Positions 23,020-31,021 of a stretch of DNA of 38,744 nucleotides are shown piece after piece; the stretch's first letter is position 1, and the number at the start of each line of letters is the position of its first letter. Location of the stretch: positions 1-38,744 of the forward strand of contig CALVAR010000023.1 in NCBI GenBank assembly GCA_944325575.1, given 5' to 3'. Both the position numbers and the translations under genes were made by a program. Below the pieces are notes generated by a model. It worked only from the letters and a program-made list of their open reading frames with translations. It was not told where the DNA came from and ran no database searches. The DNA comes from Candidatus Gastranaerophilales bacterium (GTDB lineage: Bacteria > Cyanobacteriota > Vampirovibrionia > Gastranaerophilales > Gastranaerophilaceae).

Positions 23020-24735
23020 ATGAAATATAAAAATTACAAAAGCGATAAAGAGAAGTTTAAAGAGTTTGATAAAAAACTTATTTTCTGGCAGATAATCTGC
23101 ATTGCAATAAGCTTTGTTATTATCAGCTATTTGTTTTTAATAATGGTTGTTGATGTAAAAAACTACCGTGCACAGGCAAAACGCCAGAGAAGTGCCAAAA
23201 GCTTTGTTATGAGAGGCGCAATTCTGGACAGAAACGGTATTAAACTTGCATCGGACAAAACATCTTTTGATGTTTATGCGCATCAGGATTATTACGACCA
23301 CACCCCGAACGAACTTGCCGCAATACTGGCGCCGATTTTGGGATTGAATAAAAATCAGCTGGCGAAAAAACTTGCACAGGACGAAAAAATAATTGTACTG
23401 AAAAAAGATGTACCGAGACTTACAGCACAAAAAATCAGAAAACTGGGGCTCAGAGAAATAAGCCTCGGGAAAAAAAACGAGCGTGTGTATCCGCAGGGTA
23501 CAATGGCCGCCCATATTCTCGGATATTATAATCCGGACGCTGATGTGGCTGCAGGAGTCGAGCTTACCGCCAAAGATAAATTAGAAGAGGTTGAACAGGA
23601 TGTAAATTTTGAAAAAACACCTGACGGAGATATTATCTATGAGGTAAATACGGATCCTGCCGCAACAACAACACCTCTAAGGGGTAAATCAATAACTCTT
23701 ACAATAGATTCTGCCATACAACACGTGTGCGAAGTTGAGCTTAATAAAGTAATAAAAGAAAAAGGCGCCTTAAGAGGCACTGTTATTGTAATGAACCCCA
23801 AAAACGGAGAAATCTTAGGTTACGCAGTTTATCCGACATATAATCCGAATAACTACAAAAAAGCCACTCTGACACAGCTTACAAACTGGACACTGAGTGA
23901 TGTATTTGAACCCGGATCAACATTTAAAGTTTTGACAATATCTTCTGCAATAGAAACAGGCAGATTAAACGAACATTCAAAAATTCTTGATACAGGAAAA
24001 ATAGAAATTGATAAATGGCCAATCAAAAATTATGACTACAATATAAAACCGTTCCCCGGCAATATAGATTTGTATTATCTTTTTGAACATTCAAGCAATG
24101 TCGGCAGTGTAAAAGCAGCATTAATGATGACTAAACAGGAACATTACAATATGCTGAAACAATTTGGAATAGGTGAAAAAACAGGCATAGATCTTCCGGG
24201 AGAATCAAGAGGTATTATCCCGCCGGTAAGTGATTGGTATAAGTCTACTCATGCAACTATTGGTTACGGTTATGGTATTTCTGTTACAGCAATTCAAATG
24301 GCTTCTGCTATTTCTGCTATTGCAAATAACGGGGTTAGGGTTACACCGCACGTAATTAAATATTCCCCAGAAGAAGAGGCAAAAAAAATAAAACATATAC
24401 AAACAGTAAGTCCGGAAACTGCCCGTGTTGTGACAAAACTGCTCGCAGGCAGTATCGGTCGATCAAAGTCTCCGGTAAATCTTGAGGATTACCATGTTGC
24501 TGCAAAAACAGGTACTGCAAAAAAATCTTCAAATACAGGCGGATATACAAACAAACTCGTTACGTCAATAATCGGATTCTTGCCTGCAAGCAATCCGCAG
24601 GTTGAGATTTATGTTGTAATTGATTCTCCGTCAAAGGGTGCCCTGTGGGGAAGTACGGTAGCAGCACCTGTTTTTAGGGAGGTAGCTTTGCAAACGGCAC
24701 GTATTATGAATATCCCGCCGGATAAGAAAAAGTAA
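23020..24735 (+). CDS. Class B penicillin-binding protein (FtsI/PBP2-type transpeptidase)
   Basis: A membrane-anchored peptidoglycan transpeptidase of 571 residues, most likely the septal FtsI homologue. One transmembrane helix (about 22-43) follows a basic cytoplasmic tail. The N-terminal non-penicillin-binding domain starts with VMRGAILDRNG (about 65-75). The transpeptidase domain has the catalytic SxxK (Ser300-Thr-Phe-Lys303, in EPGSTFKVL), SxN (Ser358-Ser-Asn360) and KTG (Lys496-Thr-Gly498, KTGTAKK). It crosslinks stem peptides outside the inner membrane. It lies 27 bases before murE, the order found in division/cell-wall clusters, which supports FtsI rather than an elongation PBP2. No PASTA domains are present. 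No clear Shine-Dalgarno sequence precedes the ATG. Confidence 0.92.
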   Translation: MKYKNYKSDKEKFKEFDKKLIFWQIICIAISFVIISYLFLIMVVDVKNYRAQAKRQRSAKSFVMRGAILDRNGIKLASDKTSFDVYAHQDYYDHTPNELAAILAPILGLNKNQLAKKLAQDEKIIVLKKDVPRLTAQKIRKLGLREISLGKKNERVYPQGTMAAHILGYYNPDADVAAGVELTAKDKLEEVEQDVNFEKTPDGDIIYEVNTDPAATTTPLRGKSITLTIDSAIQHVCEVELNKVIKEKGALRGTVIVMNPKNGEILGYAVYPTYNPNNYKKATLTQLTNWTLSDVFEPGSTFKVLTISSAIETGRLNEHSKILDTGKIEIDKWPIKNYDYNIKPFPGNIDLYYLFEHSSNVGSVKAALMMTKQEHYNMLKQFGIGEKTGIDLPGESRGIIPPVSDWYKSTHATIGYGYGISVTAIQMASAISAIANNGVRVTPHVIKYSPEEEAKKIKHIQTVSPETARVVTKLLAGSIGRSKSPVNLEDYHVAAKTGTAKKSSNTGGYTNKLVTSIIGFLPASNPQVEIYVVIDSPSKGALWGSTVAAPVFREVALQTARIMNIPPDKKK

Positions 24736-24762
24736 TTTTTAAAGTTAAAAGAGGAAAATATT

Positions 24763-26229
24763 ATGAAACTGCAGGAGTTAATTAAAAATATAAAAATAAA
24801 AAAAATTCTAAATGAAAAAGATATTGATATTACGGGAATTTCATATAATTCTAAAACCGTAAAAGAGGGAGAAATCTTTGTATGTCTCAAAGGAGAACAC
24901 TCTGACGGCCACGAATTTGCAAAAATGGCTGTAGAAAACGGTGCCGCTGCGTTATATTGCGAAAAAGAACTTGATATTGATGTTCCGCAGGTAATAGTAG
25001 AATCCACAAGACATCAAATAGCAGACCTTGCCGCTGCATTTTACAATTATCCTTCAAAAAAAATCAAATTAATCGGTGTGACAGGGACAAACGGCAAAAC
25101 TACCGTTACGCACCTTATCCAGCGTATAGTGGAAGACGCTCAGCATAAATGTGCGCTGATAGGAACTCTCGGCTACAAACTGTCAGGCAAGGATACATAT
25201 CATGATGCCAAACATACAACCCCTCAGGCTCCGGAACTTCAAAAAACACTTGAAATGATTTATGAACAAAATATAGATTATGTTGCCATGGAAGTAAGTT
25301 CCCATGCGCTGGAGCAAAACCGTGTCGGCGGCTGTGATTTTGACGGTGCTGTTTTTACAAATCTTACACAGGATCACCTTGATTACCACATAACAATGAA
25401 CAACTATTTTGAGGCAAAAGCATTACTCTTCAGAGGTTTGAAAAAGGGAGACTTCGCCGTTATAAATAACGATGATGAATATGCGCAGAGATTTAAAGAT
25501 GTTGTACCCGAAGGCGTAAAGATTTATACATACGGGATTAAAAATGATGCGGATGTTAAAGCGGAAGATATAGATTTTTCTATCCATGGTGCAAAATTTA
25601 AAATCAATGCAAAAAAAGCAGCTGCAGGGCACAAAGATGTAAACCTGCAGATGAACGGTATGTTCAGCGTATACAATGCACTGGCAGCACTGACTGCCGG
25701 TATTGCAATGGGTTTTGATATTGATGTATGCATAAGGGCGCTTGAAGAAACAAAAAGCGTAGACGGCAGATTTGAAATAGTAAGCAAAAAACCTCTTGTA
25801 ATTGTGGATTATGCCCACACACCGGACGGGCTGGAAAACGTACTCAAAGCCGCAAGAGAACTAACGCCCAAAGATGCCAATTTGGTTTGTATGTTTGGCT
25901 GCGGCGGAGACAGAGACGCAACAAAACGCCCCAAAATGGGTAAAATTGCGGATGAAAACGCAGATATAGTCGTGGTAACTTCCGACAACCCGAGAAGCGA
26001 AGACCCGCAGCTTATTATCTCTGATATTCTTGCCGGTATAAAAACCGTAAATACTCAGAAAGTTTTTGTAGAACCCGACAGAAGAACGGCAATTTCAATG
26101 CTTAAGAATATTGCAAAAGAAAATGATGTTGTTGTTCTTGCAGGCAAGGGGCACGAAGATTATCAAATTTTAAAAGACAAGACAATCCATTTTGACGACA
26201 GAGAAGAAGCACGAAAAGTATTCTGTTAA
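24763..26229 (+). CDS. murE: UDP-MurNAc-L-Ala-D-Glu:meso-DAP ligase
   Basis: MurE adds the third amino acid of the peptidoglycan stem peptide, using ATP. The 488-residue protein has the UDP-MurNAc-binding N-terminal domain (ISYNSKTVKEGEIFVCLKGEHSDGHEF), the P-loop GVTGTNGKTTV (105-115), TTPQAPELQ and HALEQNRV, then the C-terminal ligase domain with VVDYAHTPDGLENVL and CGGDRDATKRPKM. The DNPRSEDP motif (Asp408-Asn-Pro-Arg411) is the recognised marker of meso-diaminopimelate specificity. It agrees with dapF in this window. GAGGAAA precedes the ATG. It is co-directional with the penicillin-binding protein gene 27 bases upstream. Cytosolic. Confidence 0.97.
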   Translation: MKLQELIKNIKIKKILNEKDIDITGISYNSKTVKEGEIFVCLKGEHSDGHEFAKMAVENGAAALYCEKELDIDVPQVIVESTRHQIADLAAAFYNYPSKKIKLIGVTGTNGKTTVTHLIQRIVEDAQHKCALIGTLGYKLSGKDTYHDAKHTTPQAPELQKTLEMIYEQNIDYVAMEVSSHALEQNRVGGCDFDGAVFTNLTQDHLDYHITMNNYFEAKALLFRGLKKGDFAVINNDDEYAQRFKDVVPEGVKIYTYGIKNDADVKAEDIDFSIHGAKFKINAKKAAAGHKDVNLQMNGMFSVYNALAALTAGIAMGFDIDVCIRALEETKSVDGRFEIVSKKPLVIVDYAHTPDGLENVLKAARELTPKDANLVCMFGCGGDRDATKRPKMGKIADENADIVVVTSDNPRSEDPQLIISDILAGIKTVNTQKVFVEPDRRTAISMLKNIAKENDVVVLAGKGHEDYQILKDKTIHFDDREEARKVFC

Positions 26230-26315
26230 ATTATTTTAAAAAATACCATTTAAAATAGCAAAAATATTTATTATGCCGTTTTAAAGCTTACACAGTAACA
26301 AGTGAGGTGTATTTT

Positions 26316-26732
26316 ATGTCAAGAATCAGTGCATTACAAAACCCGAGACTTTCTTCCGTCAGCTTTAAACAACAAATTATTCTGCCAAACAGACAGTCAG
26401 ATGTTATCAAACAGCCTGAAGGAGACAAACTGGATCTGTCCAACAAAACACAGGACGCATCTGTACCCCAAATCAGCAGAACACGTTTATTTTTCAGCAG
26501 ATTAAAAGACGACCAGATTGATGCTATCAATAAAGCCGGCAGACTACCGGACAATGCAAAATTCATAGGCGGTATAGGCGGTTATTCTATATGCAACAAC
26601 TTCTTTAACTATCGCACAGGCACTCAGATTTTGCCGGCAGGTTATGAAGTAAAGAAAAACATATTCGGATTTGCCGTTGTTGTACCAAAAGGTTCAAAAG
26701 GCTTTTTCATAAAAAAAGATAAAGAAAATTAG
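26316..26732 (+). CDS. Hypothetical protein, 138 aa
   Basis: I do not recognise this protein. The first 60 residues are polar, low in acidic residues and probably disordered (MSRISALQNPRLSSVSFKQQ...). Residues about 62-138 look folded: a helix (LKDDQIDAINKAG), a Gly-rich loop (NAKFIGGIGGYSI), aromatic NNFFNYRTG, and beta strands PAGYEVKKN, FGFAVVVPKG and KGFFIKK. No signal peptide or membrane span is present. The frame also opens with GTG at 26307, but GTGAGGTG before ATG 26316 decides the start. It is 86 bases after murE with no clear terminator between them, and is convergent with queE. Probably lineage-specific. Confidence 0.6.
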   Translation: MSRISALQNPRLSSVSFKQQIILPNRQSDVIKQPEGDKLDLSNKTQDASVPQISRTRLFFSRLKDDQIDAINKAGRLPDNAKFIGGIGGYSICNNFFNYRTGTQILPAGYEVKKNIFGFAVVVPKGSKGFFIKKDKEN

Positions 26733-26741
26733 TTTTTTTAC

Positions 26742-27425
26742 TTATCTGATATCAAAAAATTTGTGCACCTGACCGATTAGTCTGGTGTCATGATATTTTT
26801 CAGAAAATTTATTAAAGGTTTCCATGATTTTTTCGTGAGAAACCTTTATTTTGTCTCCCGCCGTTTTTGGCTGGAGAATAAGCTGTATATTATATTTTTG
26901 CGCCAGTTTTATACTTTCGTCTATTTCAAAAGACTGTAATGTATCATCAAACACAATTTTTGCAAAAATTTCTCTGTTATGTTTCTTTGCAATAGCCAAA
27001 AATTCATCATGTTTTGAATACAGCTCTCCTATTTTGGCACTGGAATCCAGTTTAAAGTCCATTGAAATAATATCAACGTAATCTATTATATTTTCTAATG
27101 ATTTTGGCAAAGTTCCGTTTGTTTCAAGATAAATCTTAAGGTTTAGTTTTTTGATTTCCGGCAGCAATTCTTTTAAAAATTCATAATGAATCAACGGTTC
27201 TCCGCCGGTCAGACTGACGGAGTGAAAAACTTCCGGATTAAATTCTTTTATTTTGTTTATCAGCTGCGCAACAGAATATTCTTCGCCCCTGTCAAACTCC
27301 GTATCGCAGTAATCGCATAAAAGGTTGCATCCGCAAAACCTTATAAAAAGCTGTCTGTATCCTATATATGGACCCTCTCCCTGTATTGAATCAAAAATTT
27401 CTGCAATTTTTGCAATTTTAGTCAT
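26742..27425 (-). CDS. queE: 7-carboxy-7-deazaguanine synthase
   Basis: QueE is a radical SAM enzyme that contracts the ring of 6-carboxy-tetrahydropterin to 7-carboxy-7-deazaguanine, a step toward queuosine in tRNA. The 227-residue protein has the family start FDSIQGEGPYIGYRQLFIRFCGCN and the cluster motif C33-x3-C37-x2-C40 (CNLLCDYCDTEF). It also has SLTGGEPLIH, TNGTLP and the C-terminal LQPK. GGGAGAA inside the end of the dnaJ-like gene serves as ribosome-binding site, and the two genes overlap by eight bases, so they are translationally coupled. queC, queD and queF are not in view. Confidence 0.93.
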   Translation of the reverse strand: MTKIAKIAEIFDSIQGEGPYIGYRQLFIRFCGCNLLCDYCDTEFDRGEEYSVAQLINKIKEFNPEVFHSVSLTGGEPLIHYEFLKELLPEIKKLNLKIYLETNGTLPKSLENIIDYVDIISMDFKLDSSAKIGELYSKHDEFLAIAKKHNREIFAKIVFDDTLQSFEIDESIKLAQKYNIQLILQPKTAGDKIKVSHEKIMETFNKFSEKYHDTRLIGQVHKFFDIR

Positions 27426-28515
27426 TTAATAAGTTCTCCCTAATTTTGTGTGAGGACAGATTTTTCAGCTGTTCGTACAATTTAACTTCTTCCGAAGTCA
27501 TCTCTTTTGGAATCTCTATCCTTACTGTGACAATCTGATCCCCTTTTTTCTTTGTTTTTGTATCCTCAACGCCCTGTTCCGAGAGGCGGAATTTTTGACC
27601 CGTAGTTGTATTTGGCGGAATTTTCATGGACACATTTCCGCACAGTGTCGGGACTTCGATGTTTGCGCCAAGCACCGCCTCAAAAGGAGTTATAGGAATT
27701 TCACAGTATACGTTTATCCCTTCGTATCTGAAAAATTTACTTTCTTCTATATTTATAAACAGGTACAAATCACCGTTTTTGCCGCCGTTGTATCCTTTAT
27801 TGCCTTCATCGGCAATTCTGATTTTTGCGCCTTTTTTTACTCCGGCAGGAATTTTTACATTAAGTTTTTTATGAATTGATACCTCACCGCTGCCTTTGCA
27901 TAACGGACATTTAGAACCGTTTATGAATCTTCTGCCTTCGCATTTCGGGCAGCGTTCGCTGTGCAGTACATTTACCGTTCTGTGTGTACCCGAGATAGCT
28001 TCAGATATTTTTATATTTACATTTAAATTTATGTCCCTGCCGTTTTCCGGTTTTGGTTTTTTGGTTTTCTTTTCTCTGCGTGTATCGGAAGTAAACAAAC
28101 CGTCTAAGATGTTTTCAAACACCTGTGAAAAAGAAGATTTGTCATTTTCTTTTGCTGCAGATTGAGTTTGCTGATATTTTTTTTGCGGATCCGGATGAAC
28201 TTTTGTTTTTTCTTCCGTTTCGGTTTTATTTTGTGAATAAGCTTTTTTCGCCTGTGTTTTAGTGGTGTAAGAGCTCTCTTTTCTTGTATTAAAACCTTTT
28301 AGAATATCATACTGGCTTCTTTTATGAGAATCGGTTAATACCTCGTAGGCCTCGGTTATTTCTTTAAAACGTATAATACTTTCCTGTGAGTTGTCATTTA
28401 CATCAGGATGCCATATGCGCGCCTGTTTTCTGTATGCGGATTTTATCTTGATAATATCTGCATCAGGCTCAACTCCGAGAATAGAATATAAATCTTTTTG
28501 ATAGTACTGGTTCAA
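27418..28515 (-). CDS. DnaJ-family co-chaperone with half zinc finger
   Basis: A 365-residue Hsp40 protein that should stimulate the ATPase of an Hsp70 (DnaK). The J domain (about 5-70) has YSILGVEPDADIIKIKSAYRKQARIWHPDVN with the essential HPD. A Lys/Thr/Gln-rich linker (about 75-150) replaces the usual Gly/Phe region. The zinc-finger part holds only two CxxCxG units (C189, C192, C203, C206) instead of four, enough for one zinc ion. C-terminal substrate-binding domains follow (VKIPAGVKKGAKIRI, GDLYLFINI, GANIEVPTLCG, MKIPPNTTTGQKFRL). It is intermediate between DnaJ and CbpA types. It overlaps queE by eight bases and lies 51 bases after the bioF-like gene. Confidence 0.85.
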   Translation of the reverse strand: MNQYYQKDLYSILGVEPDADIIKIKSAYRKQARIWHPDVNDNSQESIIRFKEITEAYEVLTDSHKRSQYDILKGFNTRKESSYTTKTQAKKAYSQNKTETEEKTKVHPDPQKKYQQTQSAAKENDKSSFSQVFENILDGLFTSDTRREKKTKKPKPENGRDINLNVNIKISEAISGTHRTVNVLHSERCPKCEGRRFINGSKCPLCKGSGEVSIHKKLNVKIPAGVKKGAKIRIADEGNKGYNGGKNGDLYLFINIEESKFFRYEGINVYCEIPITPFEAVLGANIEVPTLCGNVSMKIPPNTTTGQKFRLSEQGVEDTKTKKKGDQIVTVRIEIPKEMTSEEVKLYEQLKNLSSHKIRENLLND

Positions 28516-28566
28516 TTTGTCCCGCCGTATATAGAATTTTGACTACAGAATTATTTTAATGATGGT

Positions 28567-29733
28567 TTATGAATTTTCAACAATTTTTTTAATTAAATTT
28601 GGAATTTCTTTTACTTCATCATAACTAATATCTGCTCTTAATGAAATTCTAATACGTGAAGAACCTTCGGCAACCGTCGGATGGCGGATAGGAAGAAGGT
28701 AATATCCGTTTTTGATAAGTTCTTTAGAAACCTTAACAGCAAGGTCATTTGTCCCGAGAATAACAGGTACAATATGACTTTCGCCAAGCGTTTGCAGCCC
28801 TGCATTTTTTAAATCCCGTCTCAGTTTTTCCGCTGTTTTTAAAAGTTCTTTTTTCTCATGCTGCAGATTGGGCAAAATTTCCGTAATTATGCAGTAAGAA
28901 AAAGCTACATTTATTTCGGGCAGTGCGGTAGAAAAAATTAACGGTCTGCATTTATTGATTAAATAATTGATGAGAATATCATCACCCGTGCAAAAAGCGC
29001 CAACAGAACCCACTGCTTTGCCAAAGGTTGCAACTATCAGGTCAACATCCTGTATACAGTTTTGTACTTCCGCAATTCCGAGACCCTTTGAGCCGTATAC
29101 ACCGAATGCATGCGCCTCATCCACAACAAGTATTGCATTATACTTTTTCTTTAATTCAATCAGCCTGTTTAAATCCGCTATATCTCCGTCCATGCTGAAC
29201 AAAGATTCCGAAACGATTATTGCGTTTTCATACTCGTTTCTGTGTTTTTGCAAAAGTTCTTCCAGATGATTGTAATCAAGATGTTTGTACCTGAACATTT
29301 TTGCATCGGAAAGTTTTATTCCGTCCAAGATACTTGCATGGTTCAATTTGTCGGAAAAAACAACATCTTTTTTGGTTAAAAGAGCGGACATTATACCTGT
29401 ATTTGCGTGATAGCCGCTGTTAAAAATAAGCGCTTTGTCTTTTCTGAAAAGTGCCGCAAGAAGACATTCCAGTTTTGCATGTACATACGAGCTGCCTGTC
29501 AGAAGTCTTGAAGAAGCGGAGCCAAGAGAAAATTCATTGATATTTATAAATCTTTTAAGAATTTTTTTATCTTCGGCAATCCCCATATAATCGTTGGAAG
29601 AAAGATTCAAATATCTTTTATTTTCTTCAAAAATATATTTTCCTTCTTTTTTAAAGGAATTTATTTTTCTGTCACAGCAGTTTTCATGGATTTCTTTTAA
29701 TTCTTTTTTATAACTTTCAAGTATATTTTTCAT
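28567..29733 (-). CDS. Alpha-oxoamine synthase, BioF-like (8-amino-7-oxononanoate synthase)
   Basis: A PLP-dependent enzyme of 388 residues that condenses an amino acid with an acyl thioester and releases CO2. Family signatures are SSNDYMGIA, SLGSASSRLLTGSSYVHAKLE, IFNSGYHANTGIMSAL, DKLNHASILDGIKLS, VVDEAHAFGVYGSKGLG and TFGKAVGSVGAF, with the PLP lysine at 239. These fit BioF, which makes 8-amino-7-oxononanoate for biotin from pimeloyl-thioester and alanine. Glycine C-acetyltransferase, serine palmitoyltransferase and autoinducer synthases share the fold and cannot be excluded. bioA, bioB and bioD are not recognisable nearby, although a class III aminotransferase (BioA superfamily) and an esterase-like hydrolase lie upstream in the same run. 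The start follows the membrane gene by nine bases. Confidence 0.8.
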   Translation of the reverse strand: MKNILESYKKELKEIHENCCDRKINSFKKEGKYIFEENKRYLNLSSNDYMGIAEDKKILKRFININEFSLGSASSRLLTGSSYVHAKLECLLAALFRKDKALIFNSGYHANTGIMSALLTKKDVVFSDKLNHASILDGIKLSDAKMFRYKHLDYNHLEELLQKHRNEYENAIIVSESLFSMDGDIADLNRLIELKKKYNAILVVDEAHAFGVYGSKGLGIAEVQNCIQDVDLIVATFGKAVGSVGAFCTGDDILINYLINKCRPLIFSTALPEINVAFSYCIITEILPNLQHEKKELLKTAEKLRRDLKNAGLQTLGESHIVPVILGTNDLAVKVSKELIKNGYYLLPIRHPTVAEGSSRIRISLRADISYDEVKEIPNLIKKIVENS

Positions 29734-29742
29734 TTGATTATC

Positions 29743-30132
29743 CTATATAAACGATAATGCCAGAAGCAGACTTATTATTAATGTAAGTATTTGAATATTT
29801 GTATAAAGGTGAACTTTTTCATAAGAAGCAAAGTGTCCGATAATAAACGGCAAAAACAGAAATACCGGAAATATCGCTGCATATACCGCATTGCCAAAGT
29901 ACAGATTGCTTATTGAAAACCACAATATGGATATAAAGTATAAGACAAAAAGTACACACATTACAACAGAAAAATATGCAAAAAATTTGACTGCGTTTTC
30001 ATATTTATAAAGAGCCAGTTTTCCGATAATAAAACCTGCAATCAAAAGTATATTGCTCAATATAATTGCAATCAAAGATACAGGCAGAGTATGAATAATT
30101 TTTATTAATTCATGCATATTAATATTCATCAT
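29743..30132 (-). CDS. Four-helix membrane protein, 129 aa
   Basis: I do not recognise this protein. Four hydrophobic helices are clear: about 11-35, 45-72, 76-100 and 108-129, separated by very short loops. It is an inner-membrane protein with few charged residues inside the helices. Its ATG overlaps the hydrolase stop codon (ATGA overlap of four bases) and it ends nine bases before the bioF-like gene, so it is firmly embedded in the operon and likely works with its neighbours. It could move a precursor or product across the membrane or anchor an enzyme; nothing in the sequence decides. AGG lies a few bases before the start. Confidence 0.7.
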   Translation of the reverse strand: MMNINMHELIKIIHTLPVSLIAIILSNILLIAGFIIGKLALYKYENAVKFFAYFSVVMCVLFVLYFISILWFSISNLYFGNAVYAAIFPVFLFLPFIIGHFASYEKVHLYTNIQILTLIISLLLALSFI

Positions 30133-30992
30133 AAACCTGCGCTTTCTGTAAACGTATCATCAACCGGCGGCAGTTTTTCGGTTTTCGGAGCGTATGCGGA
30201 AAGGTCGTTTAGAAAATCTATACAGGTTTTGAAAACAAAGTCTCTCTCGTTATCCATAACAACAAGATGGTAACTGTCTTCAAGCCTTATGTATTTTCTG
30301 ATATTTGAACCTACATTTTTATAAACAAATTCTGCGCTTTTCGGGCTTGTAAGATCATCTTCTTTTGCATGCATTAATAGTACCGGTGCCTGCACTTTGA
30401 ACATATTTTTTTGTGCATATTTGGAAAATTTTAATAACTCATAAATGCAAGACATAGGATAATTGTCCAGAGCTTCCGTATTTCTTTTTTGAAGAGCGGC
30501 AATTTTTTTCCTCAAAGCTTCATTCTTAAGCCCGTAAGGCTCTCTTTCCGGAAAAGAATAATAGTATCTCAAAATAGTATGCACGCCAATCGGCATAAGA
30601 AAGTTGTACCAGGGAATTGTCCAGCCGTCCAAAAACAAAGTGGTAGAAAGACTCAAGATTCCCCGAACATCTCTGTATTCACTTGCAATAGCAAGCGCCA
30701 GAACAGCACCCATACATAGTCCGCCCAGATAAACTTCGTCATATTTTTTCGTAAGATTTCTGTAATGCATTGTGGATTCTGTGTACCAGTCTTCCCATCT
30801 TACTGTTTTTATATTTATCGGGCTTGTACCGTGCCCCGGCAGACAGTAGCAAAAAACATCAAAGTCAGCTTCATAAAGAGCTTTGCCCATTTTTTTCATT
30901 TCATAAGGGCTGCCTGTCATTCCGTGAAATAACAGAACAGCTCTTTTGCATTTATTTTCGTGTATAAATTCAAAGTCTAAACTCTGTCCCAA
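30129..30992 (-). CDS. Alpha/beta hydrolase, Est30-like, with cysteine at the nucleophile position
   Basis: A 287-residue serine-hydrolase-fold protein of the carboxylesterase/monoacylglycerol lipase group. The oxyanion region is LLFHGMTGSPYEM and is followed by LPGHGTSP. At the nucleophile elbow the usual GxSxG reads GLCMGA, with Cys93 in place of serine. The acid is likely the aspartate in HAKEDDLTSP and the histidine is in EDSYHLVVMD. Cysteine nucleophiles are known in dienelactone hydrolase, so activity is possible, perhaps on activated esters or thioesters. No signal peptide is visible. The start appears to be TTG at 30992 because the first conserved strand leaves little room for a later start; the ribosome-binding site is weak. 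The gene overlaps the next by four bases. Confidence 0.82.
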   Translation of the reverse strand: MGQSLDFEFIHENKCKRAVLLFHGMTGSPYEMKKMGKALYEADFDVFCYCLPGHGTSPINIKTVRWEDWYTESTMHYRNLTKKYDEVYLGGLCMGAVLALAIASEYRDVRGILSLSTTLFLDGWTIPWYNFLMPIGVHTILRYYYSFPEREPYGLKNEALRKKIAALQKRNTEALDNYPMSCIYELLKFSKYAQKNMFKVQAPVLLMHAKEDDLTSPKSAEFVYKNVGSNIRKYIRLEDSYHLVVMDNERDFVFKTCIDFLNDLSAYAPKTEKLPPVDDTFTESAGL

Positions 30993-31021
30993 AGATATTT
31001 ACCCGTTTGGCTGTGTACAAA

